A stretch of DNA of 64,000 bases from Hymenobacter gummosus (GTDB lineage: Bacteria; Bacteroidota; Bacteroidia; Cytophagales; Hymenobacteraceae), in assembly GCF_003970915.1 (NCBI RefSeq), contig NZ_RXOF01000008.1:1-64000 (forward strand). The letters run 5' to 3'. Under the pieces are notes generated by a model. The model did no database searches. It saw nothing but the letters and a program-made list of their open reading frames with translations, and was not told the origin of the DNA. How positions within the stretch are numbered: position 1 is the stretch's first letter; the number at the start of each line of letters is the position of its first letter. Made by a program: the position numbers and the translations under genes. This document shows, one piece after another, positions 24,685 to 32,783 of the stretch.

Positions 24685-25857
24685 TCAGGCGCGGATACTG
24701 GTGCCGGCGGCCGGGCTCGGGGATATTTCGCCGCGTAAGTCGCTCATCAGCAGGCGGCGGGTGGTGGCGGCGTCGTGGCCCAGGCCGAGCACGTACATGA
24801 GCTTGGTAATGGCCGCCTCGGTGGTAATGTCTTCGCCGCCGATGACGCCGAGCTCGGTGAGGTGGGCGCTGGTTTCGTAGCGGCCCTGGATGACGCGGCC
24901 CTCCTCGCACTGGCTTACGTTGAGCACCAGCACGCCCCGCCCGGTGGCCTCGCGCAGGCAGTCGAGAAACCACGGGCTGGTGGGCGCGTTGCCCGAGCCG
25001 TAGGTTTCGAGCACGCAGCCGCGCAAATCCTCCGCGCCGAGGATGGCGCGCACGGTGCGCTCGGTGATGCCCGGAAACAGCTTGAGCACCACCACCCGGT
25101 CGTCGAGCTGCGAGTGTACGCGCAGGGGAGCGGCGGGCAGCGGACGCAGCAGGGTGTCGTCGAATTCCAGCTCAATGCCGGCGCGGGCCAGCGGCGGGTA
25201 ATTCTCGCTGCGGAAGGCCGAGTAGTGCTGGCTTTCCACCTTCTTGGCCCGGGTGCCGCGGATAAGCACGTCGTTGAAGAACACGCACACCTCGGGCACG
25301 CGCACGGCGCCGCCGCCCGGGTGGCGGGCGGCGGCAATTTCCAGGGCCGTCACCAGGTTGCGGCGGGCGTCGGTGCGGATGCGTCCCACCGGCACCTGCG
25401 CCCCGGTGAGGATGACGGGCTTGCCCAGGTTTTCGAGCAGGTAGCTCAGGGCGGCGGCCGAGTAGGCCATGGTATCGGTACCGTGCAGCACCACGAAGCC
25501 GTCGTACTGCGCGTAGTGCTGCTGCAGGATGCCGGCCAGCAGCAGCCACTCGGCGGGCGTCACGTTGCTGCTGTCGATGGGTTCGGGCAAACTCAGTACC
25601 GACACCTGCATGCCCAGCTGGCGCATTTCGGGCACCTTCTTGCGAATCTGGGTGAAATCCATCGGCACCAGTTCGCCGCGCTTGTTTACCGACATGCCCA
25701 CCGTGCCGCCGGTGTACAGCACCAATACCGACCGGGCTTGCTCACCGGCCGCTACCGCCGGGCCTTCAACGATTATCTGGGGCTCCAAAGAGGTGAAATA
25801 GTGAGGTGGTGAAATGGTGAGTGGGGACGGATGAAATGCGTGGGCGTTGAACGGCAC
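24685..25857 (-). CDS. Type I L-asparaginase
   Basis: A cytoplasmic asparaginase hydrolysing L-asparagine to aspartate and ammonia. The first catalytic Thr lies in LYTGGTVGM and the second in LHGTDTMAYS, followed by VILTGAQVPVGRIRTDAR, all standard for the family. Length (390 with the start shown) is slightly above the usual 330-350. The first 23 codons overlap an inverted repeat at 25793-25885, so the true start may be the TTG at 25788. It follows the TatD gene by 24 bp and is probably co-transcribed with it. Confidence 0.93.
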   Translation of the reverse strand: MPFNAHAFHPSPLTISPPHYFTSLEPQIIVEGPAVAAGEQARSVLVLYTGGTVGMSVNKRGELVPMDFTQIRKKVPEMRQLGMQVSVLSLPEPIDSSNVTPAEWLLLAGILQQHYAQYDGFVVLHGTDTMAYSAAALSYLLENLGKPVILTGAQVPVGRIRTDARRNLVTALEIAAARHPGGGAVRVPEVCVFFNDVLIRGTRAKKVESQHYSAFRSENYPPLARAGIELEFDDTLLRPLPAAPLRVHSQLDDRVVVLKLFPGITERTVRAILGAEDLRGCVLETYGSGNAPTSPWFLDCLREATGRGVLVLNVSQCEEGRVIQGRYETSAHLTELGVIGGEDITTEAAITKLMYVLGLGHDAATTRRLLMSDLRGEISPSPAAGTSIRA

Positions 25858-25885
25858 TCACCATTTCACCATCTCACCATCTCAC
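25793..25885. repeat. Inverted repeat across the TatD/asparaginase junction
   Basis: The arms GTGAAATAGTGAGGTGG...GGTGAGTG and CACTCACCATTTCACC...TCTCAC form an imperfect hairpin built from GTGA-type units. It overlaps the TatD stop codon and the first codons of the long asparaginase reading frame. Confidence 0.6.
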
Positions 25886-26649
25886 AGCTTGAACAGCTCC
25901 ACGGCGTTGCGGGTGGTGGCTTCGGCTATTTCGGCCACGTCCTTTTGCAGCAGGTCGGCGACGCGCTGGGCAATGAGGGGCAGGTAGCTGGGCTCGTTGC
26001 GCTTGCCGCGGTGGGGCACCGGGGCGAGGTAGGGGCAGTCGGTTTCGAGCAGCAGGTGCTCCAGTGCCACGTGGGGCAGCACCTGGTCGAGGCCGCCGTT
26101 TTTGAACGTGGCCACCCCGCCGATGCCCAGCTTGAAGCCCAGCTTAACGACCCGCTCGGCTTCCTCCCTCGTGCCCGAAAAGCAGTGGAATACGCCGGTA
26201 AGGGTGCCGTCCTGGGCGGCTTCCACCAGCGCGGCGGTTTCGTTGAAAGCCTCGCGGGTGTGCAGCACGATGGGTAGCTGGTGCTTTTTGGCCAGGTCGA
26301 GCTGCACTTTCAGGGCCTCCTGCTGCCAGGCCAGGGTGGTTTTGTCCCAGTACAGGTCCACGCCGCACTCCCCTACCGCCACGAACCGGCGCTTCGAAAG
26401 CCAGTCTTCCACCCGGTACAGCTCCTGCTCGAAGTCCTTGAGCACGTGGCAGGGGTGCAGGCCCATCATGGCGTGGCAGTGGCCGGGGTGGCGCGCCTCC
26501 GTCTCCAGCATCACGTCGATGCTGGTGTGGTCGATGTTGGGCATCAGGATGGTCTGCACGCCGGCGGCGTAGGCCCGCTCCAGGGCCTGGTCGCGGTCCG
26601 GCTTGAACTGCTCGGCGTAGATGTGGGCGTGGGAATCAGTCAGAATCAC
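25882..26649 (-). CDS. tatD: TatD family metal-dependent hydrolase
   Basis: A 255-residue TIM-barrel metallohydrolase of the TatD DNase family. Metal ligands fit: HAH in DSHAHIY (7-9), E in VGECGVDLYW, H in IVLHTREAF, H in VFHCFSG and D in LLETDCPYLAP. Length is standard. The family acts as 3'-5' exonuclease and in DNA repair or degradation; the exact role here is unknown. A -7 box (TAGCTTTG) lies about 48 bp before the start. The asparaginase gene follows directly. Confidence 0.95.
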   Translation of the reverse strand: MILTDSHAHIYAEQFKPDRDQALERAYAAGVQTILMPNIDHTSIDVMLETEARHPGHCHAMMGLHPCHVLKDFEQELYRVEDWLSKRRFVAVGECGVDLYWDKTTLAWQQEALKVQLDLAKKHQLPIVLHTREAFNETAALVEAAQDGTLTGVFHCFSGTREEAERVVKLGFKLGIGGVATFKNGGLDQVLPHVALEHLLLETDCPYLAPVPHRGKRNEPSYLPLIAQRVADLLQKDVAEIAEATTRNAVELFKL

Positions 26650-26696
26650 GGATTCGTGCGGATTTTCCGGATTTCACGGATTTTGTGGACGATTGG

Positions 26697-26704
26697 CAAA
26701 GCTA
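26697..26704 (-). promoter_or_regulatory. -7 box before tatD
   Basis: On the minus strand, TAGCTTTG (26704 to 26697) matches the Bacteroidota consensus. It lies at a suitable distance for tatD. No clear -33 TTG is seen. Confidence 0.5.
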
Positions 26705-26707
26705 CGC

Positions 26708-26884
26708 AGGTAACAGGTGACCGGTAACACGCGACACGTTCGGGGCAAGGCGTGACAGGCTATTGGTCGCGAATCAGGACGCATCCCACACACTCGACGC
26801 CGATGGTAGGGCGGCCAGCCTTTTTCGCTCATCTATGCCTCACCCCGAACGTGTTACCTGTTACCTGTCACCTGTCACCTGTCA
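26708..26884. repeat. Inverted repeat with 7-bp tandem units
   Basis: The left arm AGGTAACAGGTGACCGGTAAC (26708 on) and the right arm ending in ACCTGTCACCTGTCACCT (to 26884) are inverted, sharing ACACGTTCGGGG near the centre. The right arm contains about five 7-bp units (TTACCTG/TCACCTG). There is no gene in it. Confidence 0.65.
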
Positions 26885-26885
26885 C

Positions 26886-27992
26886 CTATTGAGAATACCT
26901 TCTCCCCTTCCACTCGAACGGGCGGCGGCTGAGGCGGAAGGCGGCCATGCCCACGGTGACGGCCAGGGTGTACAGCTCGAACACGGGCAGCAGGTGCAGC
27001 GGGGCGCGGCGGCCTACTTTGCGGAAGGCGCTGCCGGCCAGCAGGCCCTGGGCCACCATCTTGCCGGCCAGGATGCCCAGCGCCGCCAACGCCCCCCAGT
27101 GCCAGGCGGCCAGCGCCAGCGCGGGGAAGTAGCCGGCGTAGTAAATCAGGCCGGCCTGAATGTGCCAGGGCAGGCTTTCCACCCCGCGCAGCCAGCGCCG
27201 CCGCTGGTGCAGCAGCCCTCGCCAGCTGGGCATGGGCAGGGACTCGGCCAGCACGGCCGGCTCGAACAGGTTCAGCCAGCCGAAACCCTTGGCCAGCACG
27301 GCCCGGAATAGCGCGTAGTCCTCGGTGACGGAAAACGGCAGGTTCTCGTAGCCGCCCACGGCCTCGTAGGCTTCGCGGGTGATGAGCATGTTGTTGCCCA
27401 TGGCCGTGACGGGCTGCCCGCGGTCCGTCACCATCTGCACCAGCGCCAGGGACATCAGCCAGTCGAGGCCCTGCAGGCGGTCGAACAGGCGCGGGCCGGT
27501 GACCAGCGTGAGGCCGGTGACGGTGCCCAGGCCGGGACGCAGGTGGCCCAGCATGCCGCGCACCCAGCTCGGGGGCAGACTGATATCGGCATCGGTGATG
27601 AGGAAGACGCCGGTGGTGGCGGCGCGGGCCAGGTGGGCCAGCACGTTGGCCTTGCCGCGGGCCGAGCCCAGCGTATCGGTGATGGGCAGGATGCGGAAGG
27701 TGCCGGCGAAGCCCCGCATGGCTGCCGCGGCCACGGCGGCGGTGCGGTCGGTGCTGCCGTCGTCGCCGAGCAGCACTTCCAGGCACTCGGGCGGGTAATC
27801 GAGGGCGCGCACGCTCTGCAGGCAGCGGGCAATGGCGGCCTCCTCGTTGCGGGCGGCAATAAGGATGCTCACCCGCGGCGGCGGACTCGGCAGGGGCTGC
27901 GGCCGCGGGGGCCGGCGCAGGCTAAACAGCAGCCAGGAGCCCAGCAGCACGGCAAACCAGCCGACGAAGAAGACGAGCAGGACGGGGGTCAA
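26886..27992 (-). CDS. Glycosyltransferase family 2 membrane protein
   Basis: A 368-residue GT2 enzyme anchored by an N-terminal helix (1-25) and three C-terminal helices (about 280-350). The catalytic part begins VSILIAARNEEAAIARCLQS; the nucleotide-sugar site includes GDDGSTDRT, and the metal-binding DxD-type motif is TDADI. The acceptor/base motif is EDYALF and the product-binding motif QRRRWLRG, the QxxRW pattern of processive enzymes. It adds sugars to an exopolysaccharide or glycolipid and is the distal gene of a minus-strand polysaccharide group. A paralogue-like GT2 of similar design is at 47446-48654. Confidence 0.92.
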   Translation of the reverse strand: MTPVLLVFFVGWFAVLLGSWLLFSLRRPPRPQPLPSPPPRVSILIAARNEEAAIARCLQSVRALDYPPECLEVLLGDDGSTDRTAAVAAAAMRGFAGTFRILPITDTLGSARGKANVLAHLARAATTGVFLITDADISLPPSWVRGMLGHLRPGLGTVTGLTLVTGPRLFDRLQGLDWLMSLALVQMVTDRGQPVTAMGNNMLITREAYEAVGGYENLPFSVTEDYALFRAVLAKGFGWLNLFEPAVLAESLPMPSWRGLLHQRRRWLRGVESLPWHIQAGLIYYAGYFPALALAAWHWGALAALGILAGKMVAQGLLAGSAFRKVGRRAPLHLLPVFELYTLAVTVGMAAFRLSRRPFEWKGRRYSQ

Positions 27993-28037
27993 TTAAATAT
28001 TGAGAATTAAAAATTAAAAATTCCCGGCGGAGCCTTC

Positions 28038-28670
28038 CTACAGCGCCCCGAACCGGTAGCCCTGCTCGCGGAGGGCTTCGAGGTAGCGGGGCAGCACGTA
28101 GCGCAGGTTGGGACTGGCCTTGAGGCTGTCGTGGAAGACGACCACGGCGCCGGGACGGGTGAAGCGCAGCGCGTCGCGCAGGCAGCGGTCGGGGGCGTAG
28201 GCGCGGTCGTAGTCGCAGGTGAGCAAGTCCCACATAATCACCTGGTAATCGGGGTGCAGGGCGCGGTGCAGGCGGGGCGTGATGCGGCCGTAGGGCGGAC
28301 GAAAAAAGCGCGGGGCGCCCGGGGGTTGCAGCGCATCGAGGGCCTGCTGGCAGCGGGCCACGTTCTGCAGGTACTCGGCCGCGGGCGTGCTCCAGCCGCT
28401 GCGGTGGTGGTGGGTGTGGTTGCCGAGTTGCTGCCCGGCCTGCAGCACCTGCCGGGCCACCTCGGGGTAGCGCTCCACGTTGTCGCCCACGCAGAAAAAC
28501 AGGCCCTTGGCGTCGAAGCGGGCCAGCTGCTCCAGCACCCAGGGCGTTTCCTCCGGGATGGGGCCGTCGTCGAAGGTGAGGTAGACGGTGGGCTGGGCGG
28601 CGGCCGGGCCTTGCCAGACGGCGCCGGGCAGCCAGCGGTGCATGACGTCGGGCAGACGGTGCAGGCGCAT
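28038..28670 (-). CDS. Polysaccharide deacetylase (NodB domain, CE4)
   Basis: A 210-residue carbohydrate esterase of family 4. The NodB motifs are present: TFDDGP (32-37, catalytic and metal Asp), HTHHH (H85/H89 metal ligands), RPPYG and a C-terminal VVFHDS. No signal peptide is clear. It probably removes N- or O-acetyl groups from a chitin-, peptidoglycan- or EPS-type sugar polymer. It sits between the GT2 and GT4 genes of the polysaccharide locus, 45 bp from GT2, supporting a joint role. Confidence 0.93.
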   Translation of the reverse strand: MRLHRLPDVMHRWLPGAVWQGPAAAQPTVYLTFDDGPIPEETPWVLEQLARFDAKGLFFCVGDNVERYPEVARQVLQAGQQLGNHTHHHRSGWSTPAAEYLQNVARCQQALDALQPPGAPRFFRPPYGRITPRLHRALHPDYQVIMWDLLTCDYDRAYAPDRCLRDALRFTRPGAVVVFHDSLKASPNLRYVLPRYLEALREQGYRFGAL

Positions 28671-28719
28671 GGGCAGGGGGAGGATTGGTGGCGCGGCGAA
28701 GGTACGGCGGGCAGCTGTA

Positions 28720-28807
28720 GCGCGGGCTTTAGCCCGCGTTTGTGCGGATCGGCCGCTGTGCTGGGGCTACAAATTACTATCTGACAAACGCGGGCTAAAG
28801 CCCGCGC
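28720..28807. repeat. Perfect 24-bp inverted repeat with palindromic arms
   Basis: The arms are 28720-28743 and 28784-28807, each containing GCGGGCTTTAGCCCGC, itself a palindrome. They are separated by 40 bp. The element lies between the deacetylase and GT4 genes and holds no ORF. Confidence 0.75.
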
Positions 28808-28853
28808 AACAATCTGATAAACCCGTTTACCAAAGCTGTAAACCTACTTAGCA

Positions 28854-29987
28854 TCAGCCAGCAAGTGCGGCCTTGATGCTGCTCCAGAGCCGCCGGGCGC
28901 TTTCGTCCCAGCTGAAGCGCTGCGAGTTTACTAACCCTTGCTGAATCAGCCGGGCCCGTAGCTCGGGGTCGGAATCAAGCTGAGCCAGCGCGGCGGCTAG
29001 TTCGGGCACGGAAAACGGGTCGGCGAGCAGGGCGCCGCCGGGGCCGGCCACCTCGGGCATGGAGCTGCGGTCGGAGGTCAGCACCGGGCAGCCGCTCTGC
29101 TGGGCCTCCACGATGGGGATGCCGAAGCCTTCGAAGTAGGGCACGTAGGCGCAGGCGCGGGCGGCGCCGTAGAGCTGGGTCAGCTCCTCGTCCGTGACGC
29201 GGCCGGTGAGGTGCACGCTGGCCTGGTGCTGCATCTGCTGGTACACGTCGAAGATGGGGCCGGCTTTCCAGGCCTTGCGCCCCACGATGAGCAGCTGGGT
29301 ATCGGAGCCTGACTGGGTTTTGAACGCGTCGAAGGCGCGCAGCAGGTTCACCAGGTTCTTGCGCGGCTGCAGGGCGCCCACGAACAGCACGTAGGGCCGC
29401 CCGCCACTAAACTGCGCCCGCACGGCCGGCTGGGCGGCCTCGGGCAGGGGCCGGAAGTGGGCGTCGGCCGCGTTGTAGGCCACGTCGATGCGGGCGGCAT
29501 CTACCCCATACGTCTGCACCAGATCCTGCCGGGTGGCTTCCGACACGGCCACCAGCCGCCGGGAGGCCCGCACGAAGCGCGGGAAAAAGTAGTGGTAGTA
29601 CTGGCGCACCAGCCAGCTCACGTCCTGCGGAAAATGCTCGAAGGCCAGATCGTGCACCACCGTCACGCGCGGCACCGTGGTACGGAGCGTGGTGAAGCCG
29701 TCGGTGCTCAGCAACACGGCCGGGCGGTGGCGGCGCAGCCAGGCCGCCACGGCGCCCTCAAACCAGGCCACGAACAGCAGCGGGTGCCGGGCCGGCGGAC
29801 TGAGCACGTGCCCCGTCACGTTCGGCCCGAACAGGTAGCGCTGGTCGAAGGGCCGGTCGAACAGGAAGTGAAACCGGTGCTCCGGGTGCTGCTGCACCAA
29901 GCGCCGCAGCGTCTCGAAGGTGAAGCGGCCGATGCCTTCGAGCTGGTCGCCGGGGAGCAGGAAGCGGGTGTTGACGGCTATATCCAA
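28854..29987 (-). CDS. Glycosyltransferase family 4
   Basis: A 377-residue retaining glycosyltransferase of GT-B fold. The C-terminal domain carries the typical donor-site signature: GALQPRKNLVNLLRAF, then SGCPVLTSDRSSMPEV, with the EX7E-type acidic pair in PYFEGFGIPIVEAQQ. There are no membrane segments, so it acts at the cytoplasmic face on lipid-linked intermediates. It is next to the Wzx flippase and belongs to the EPS cluster. The sugar specificity cannot be read from the sequence. Confidence 0.94.
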   Translation of the reverse strand: MDIAVNTRFLLPGDQLEGIGRFTFETLRRLVQQHPEHRFHFLFDRPFDQRYLFGPNVTGHVLSPPARHPLLFVAWFEGAVAAWLRRHRPAVLLSTDGFTTLRTTVPRVTVVHDLAFEHFPQDVSWLVRQYYHYFFPRFVRASRRLVAVSEATRQDLVQTYGVDAARIDVAYNAADAHFRPLPEAAQPAVRAQFSGGRPYVLFVGALQPRKNLVNLLRAFDAFKTQSGSDTQLLIVGRKAWKAGPIFDVYQQMQHQASVHLTGRVTDEELTQLYGAARACAYVPYFEGFGIPIVEAQQSGCPVLTSDRSSMPEVAGPGGALLADPFSVPELAAALAQLDSDPELRARLIQQGLVNSQRFSWDESARRLWSSIKAALAG

Positions 29988-30065
29988 ATGCGGAGAATGT
30001 GCTGAATGTGGGGAATGTGCTGCGCTTCGCTAATGTGAAAAATGGGCTGATGTACCAACGGACAG

Positions 30066-30112
30066 CCTGAACGACCTCTGCGTGCCTCAGCGCAATCCTC
30101 TGCGCACCTCTG
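30066..30112 (+). repeat. Second copy of the CTCTGCG-type intergenic repeat
   Basis: It contains CTCTGCGTGCCTC and CTCTGCGCACCTCTGCGG, similar in sequence and orientation to 898-941. It lies between the GT4 start and the Wzx stop. Just before it, 29988-30046 has short AATGTG-rich tandem phrases. Confidence 0.5.
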
Positions 30113-30132
30113 CGGGAACCGGCGCCCGGGCA

Positions 30133-31635
30133 TTACCCCCGGCCCTTCAGCGCGGCCCGCAGCTCCCCTACCCGCACCACGCCGGCGGCGAAGAGCAGCC
30201 CGACGAAAAGCAGGCCCGTCAGCACGCATTCGGCCAGCCAGGGCAGGTCGGTGGCTTGCTGCAGGCCGTACCAGGCGGCGCACAAGGCGCCGAAGGCCAG
30301 CCCCAGCCGGGCCAGCAGCGCCCAGGGCACCGCCACCCAGGCCCGGCGCTGCACCAGCCACACGTAGCCCCCCGACACCAGCACGGCGCAGATGAGCGTG
30401 TTCAGCGCCCCGGCCACGGCCCCGTAGCGCGGCAGCAGCAGCACGTTCAGGCCGATGTTCAGCGCGATGCTGGCCGCTACCAGCCAGCTCACCGGCCGCT
30501 CGTGCGAGGTGCTGGTGAGCAGGGTGCTGTAAATGGCGAAGAAAGCGTGGACCAGTACGTTCAGAAACAGCAGCTGGGCGCAGAGCGTCATGCGGGCAAT
30601 TTCGGCGGGCGAGCTGCGGCTGAACTGGAAAAACAGCAGCTCCCCGCGAAACAGCACGAAGGCGCAGATAAACAAGAGCGGCACCGTGGCCACCCGCTGC
30701 CCAAACCAGAGCAGCTCCCGCTGCTCGTCGCGGCGGTGCAGGGCGTGGGCAAACTTGGCGAAGAACAGCGGCAGCACCGTCCACAGGTACATCATCACGG
30801 CGTCGACCCAGCGGTAGGCCCCGGCGTAGTAGCTGGCTTCCTTGGGCGAGCTGAGCCGCTCAATCATCAGCATGTCGATGCGCTCATTCATGCCGTAGAG
30901 CAGGGTAATGAGGGCGAAAGGCAGGGAGCCGCGCAGCAGCTCGGTGGCCTGGGCCCGGCGCGGCCGCCAGGGCACCCGCCCGAATAGCCGCGTCACCAGC
31001 GCGTAGAGCAGCACGAAGGTGAAAGCCGCCGCCGCCGTGCGGGCCGCCACGTAGTTGTCGGGGGTCACGCCAATGGGCAGCAGCAGTAGCACCAGGCCCA
31101 GCATCAGGGCCTTTTCCAGCACCGACAGCCAGGCGTCGGTGCGGAAGTGCTGGTGGGCCTGCACCGCCCCGCGCAAGAACTGGGCGTACTGCGTGAGCAG
31201 CAGCCCGCCACCGATGAGGGCCAGCAAATACAAGGTGTGGCCGCGGTAGCCCATCAGCCAGCCCCCGGCCACCATCACCAGCAAGAACAGCAGGCCCAGG
31301 GCCCCGCGCAGGGGCAGCACCGTGGGGAAATACTCCGGCAGAAAGCCCGGCTCGGCCGCCACGCGCTTGGTGGTGTGCTGGGTGATGCCCAGATCCGACA
31401 CCGAGGCCAGCACCAGCGTGAAGTTCAGCAGGGCCGCGAAGGTGCCAAACGCCTCGTGCCCGATGCGGTCCTGCACCACGTTTTCGGCCACCACCCAACC
31501 CGGCTTCACGAGCAGGTTCAGGAGCACGGCCAGGGAGATATTTCCAAAAAAGCGTTTGATAGGCCCGAAAACTAGGTGGGCCGCAAAGCTACCAAAAAGC
31601 CGCGCGTACCCGGTTTTTGTGGTAGCTTTGCCCAC
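30133..31635 (-). CDS. Wzx-type oligosaccharide flippase
   Basis: A 500-residue membrane protein with about 14 hydrophobic helices of the MATE/Wzx fold, which moves lipid-linked repeat units across the inner membrane. Characteristic text includes RFFGNISLAVLLNLLVKPGW near the N-terminus and YAGAYRWVDAV in the middle. It is the first minus-strand gene of the EPS locus, divergent from the Wzz-like gene. The start at 31635 lies upstream of a minus-strand -7 box at 31591-31584, so the real start may be a downstream non-ATG codon, or this box may be unused. Confidence 0.93.
   Translation of the reverse strand: MGKATTKTGYARLFGSFAAHLVFGPIKRFFGNISLAVLLNLLVKPGWVVAENVVQDRIGHEAFGTFAALLNFTLVLASVSDLGITQHTTKRVAAEPGFLPEYFPTVLPLRGALGLLFLLVMVAGGWLMGYRGHTLYLLALIGGGLLLTQYAQFLRGAVQAHQHFRTDAWLSVLEKALMLGLVLLLLPIGVTPDNYVAARTAAAAFTFVLLYALVTRLFGRVPWRPRRAQATELLRGSLPFALITLLYGMNERIDMLMIERLSSPKEASYYAGAYRWVDAVMMYLWTVLPLFFAKFAHALHRRDEQRELLWFGQRVATVPLLFICAFVLFRGELLFFQFSRSSPAEIARMTLCAQLLFLNVLVHAFFAIYSTLLTSTSHERPVSWLVAASIALNIGLNVLLLPRYGAVAGALNTLICAVLVSGGYVWLVQRRAWVAVPWALLARLGLAFGALCAAWYGLQQATDLPWLAECVLTGLLFVGLLFAAGVVRVGELRAALKGRG
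31584..31630. promoter_or_regulatory. Divergent pair of TAGCTTTG boxes in the EPS promoter
   Basis: TAGCTTTG occurs on minus (31591-31584) and on plus (31623-31630). The sequence between is a near-palindrome (CAAAGCTACC...GGTAGCTTTG), so both directions may be read from one region. The plus box lies 60 bp before the Wzz-like ATG at 31691. Confidence 0.6.
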
Positions 31636-31690
31636 GTCCGTCCACCCGGCCCCCAGCCTTTTGCGGACGTCTTTTCCCTCCTTGCTTTAC

Positions 31691-32779
31691 ATGTCCGCAC
31701 GCCCTTACTCATTATTGGGCCTTTGGCCGATTGTCAACCGCTGGAAATACCTGGTGCTCGGGGCCGTGTCCCTGGCGGCCGTTGTGAGCGTGGTGGTAGC
31801 CCTGCTGCTGCCCAATATCTTCAAATCCACGGCCGTTTTCTACCCCACCAACCCCGAAAGCACCGACCCCGACCGGTTCGTGACGCCGGAGGGCAACAAG
31901 CTGGAGCTCAGCGGCCGCACCGAGGACCTGGACCGCGTCATCACCATCGGCAACTCCCAGCCGGTGGCCGAGCACATCATCCGCAAGTTCCGCCTGCACG
32001 AGCACTACAAGGTGGGCACCCCCGGCGACGAGCTGGCCGACCAGGCCGCCCTCGACGAGTTCAACGGCAACCTGAGCATCGTGCACTCCGACCGCGACGC
32101 CATCGAGCTGACTTTCCAGGACAAGGACAAGCACCTGGCGGCCCGCGTGGCCAACGAGCTGGTCAGCGTCATCGACTCGTTTAACCAGCAGCTCACCGGC
32201 GACAACCGCCGCCGCGTGCTGGAGCTGTACCGCGACCGGTACAAGTTTGTGCAGCAGGAGTACGACAAAACCCGCCTGGCCCTGCTGGACGGGCGCCGCT
32301 ACTACGGGATTCACGGCCTGGAAATGGAGTCGCGCTACCTGGCCAAGGAAATCATCGAAACCGAAGCCGCCCTGCGCAAGGCCGAGGGCGCGGGCGACGC
32401 GGGCAAGGTGGCCGGCCTGCGCCGGGCCCTGCGCGGCCTCACCCGCGCCGACGGCGGCAACACGGTGAACCTGGAGCGCTACGTGCAGGGTACCGACTCG
32501 ATGAACACCCTGTACGCCCGCTTTAACGACCTGCAGACGCGCCTGATCAACGCGCGCTCGGCCTACGAAAACGCCAATCTGGCGCTGAAGGGCCGCATTT
32601 CGTCCTTGTACGTGGTGCAGAAGGCCTACCCCGCCGCCCGCAAGGCCAAGCCCGTGCGCTGGCTGATTGTAGTGTCGTCGGTGGTCGTCACCTTCGCCCT
32701 GTCGGTTATCGTCATTACGCTGCTGGAGCTGTACCGCCGCCAGTTTGGCCGCCCGGCTCCGGCGGTCCAGCACGCCTAA
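31691..32779 (+). CDS. Wzz-like chain-length determinant
   Basis: A 362-residue inner-membrane protein with the Wzz/PCP layout: a helix near the N-terminus (about 20-42), a large extracytoplasmic helical and coiled-coil domain (about 45-320), and a C-terminal helix (about 321-346). It should control the length of the polysaccharide made by the Wzy gene next to it. It lacks a fused tyrosine-kinase domain. The ATG at 31691 is chosen over the long upstream open frame because the first helix follows directly. It ends 4 bp before the next ATG. Confidence 0.9.
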   Translation: MSARPYSLLGLWPIVNRWKYLVLGAVSLAAVVSVVVALLLPNIFKSTAVFYPTNPESTDPDRFVTPEGNKLELSGRTEDLDRVITIGNSQPVAEHIIRKFRLHEHYKVGTPGDELADQAALDEFNGNLSIVHSDRDAIELTFQDKDKHLAARVANELVSVIDSFNQQLTGDNRRRVLELYRDRYKFVQQEYDKTRLALLDGRRYYGIHGLEMESRYLAKEIIETEAALRKAEGAGDAGKVAGLRRALRGLTRADGGNTVNLERYVQGTDSMNTLYARFNDLQTRLINARSAYENANLALKGRISSLYVVQKAYPAARKAKPVRWLIVVSSVVVTFALSVIVITLLELYRRQFGRPAPAVQHA

Positions 32780-32783
32780 GCCC

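Noticed and set aside
26833-26884. CRISPR-like tandem repeats
   Set aside because: The 7-bp units have no spacers and form one arm of an inverted repeat.
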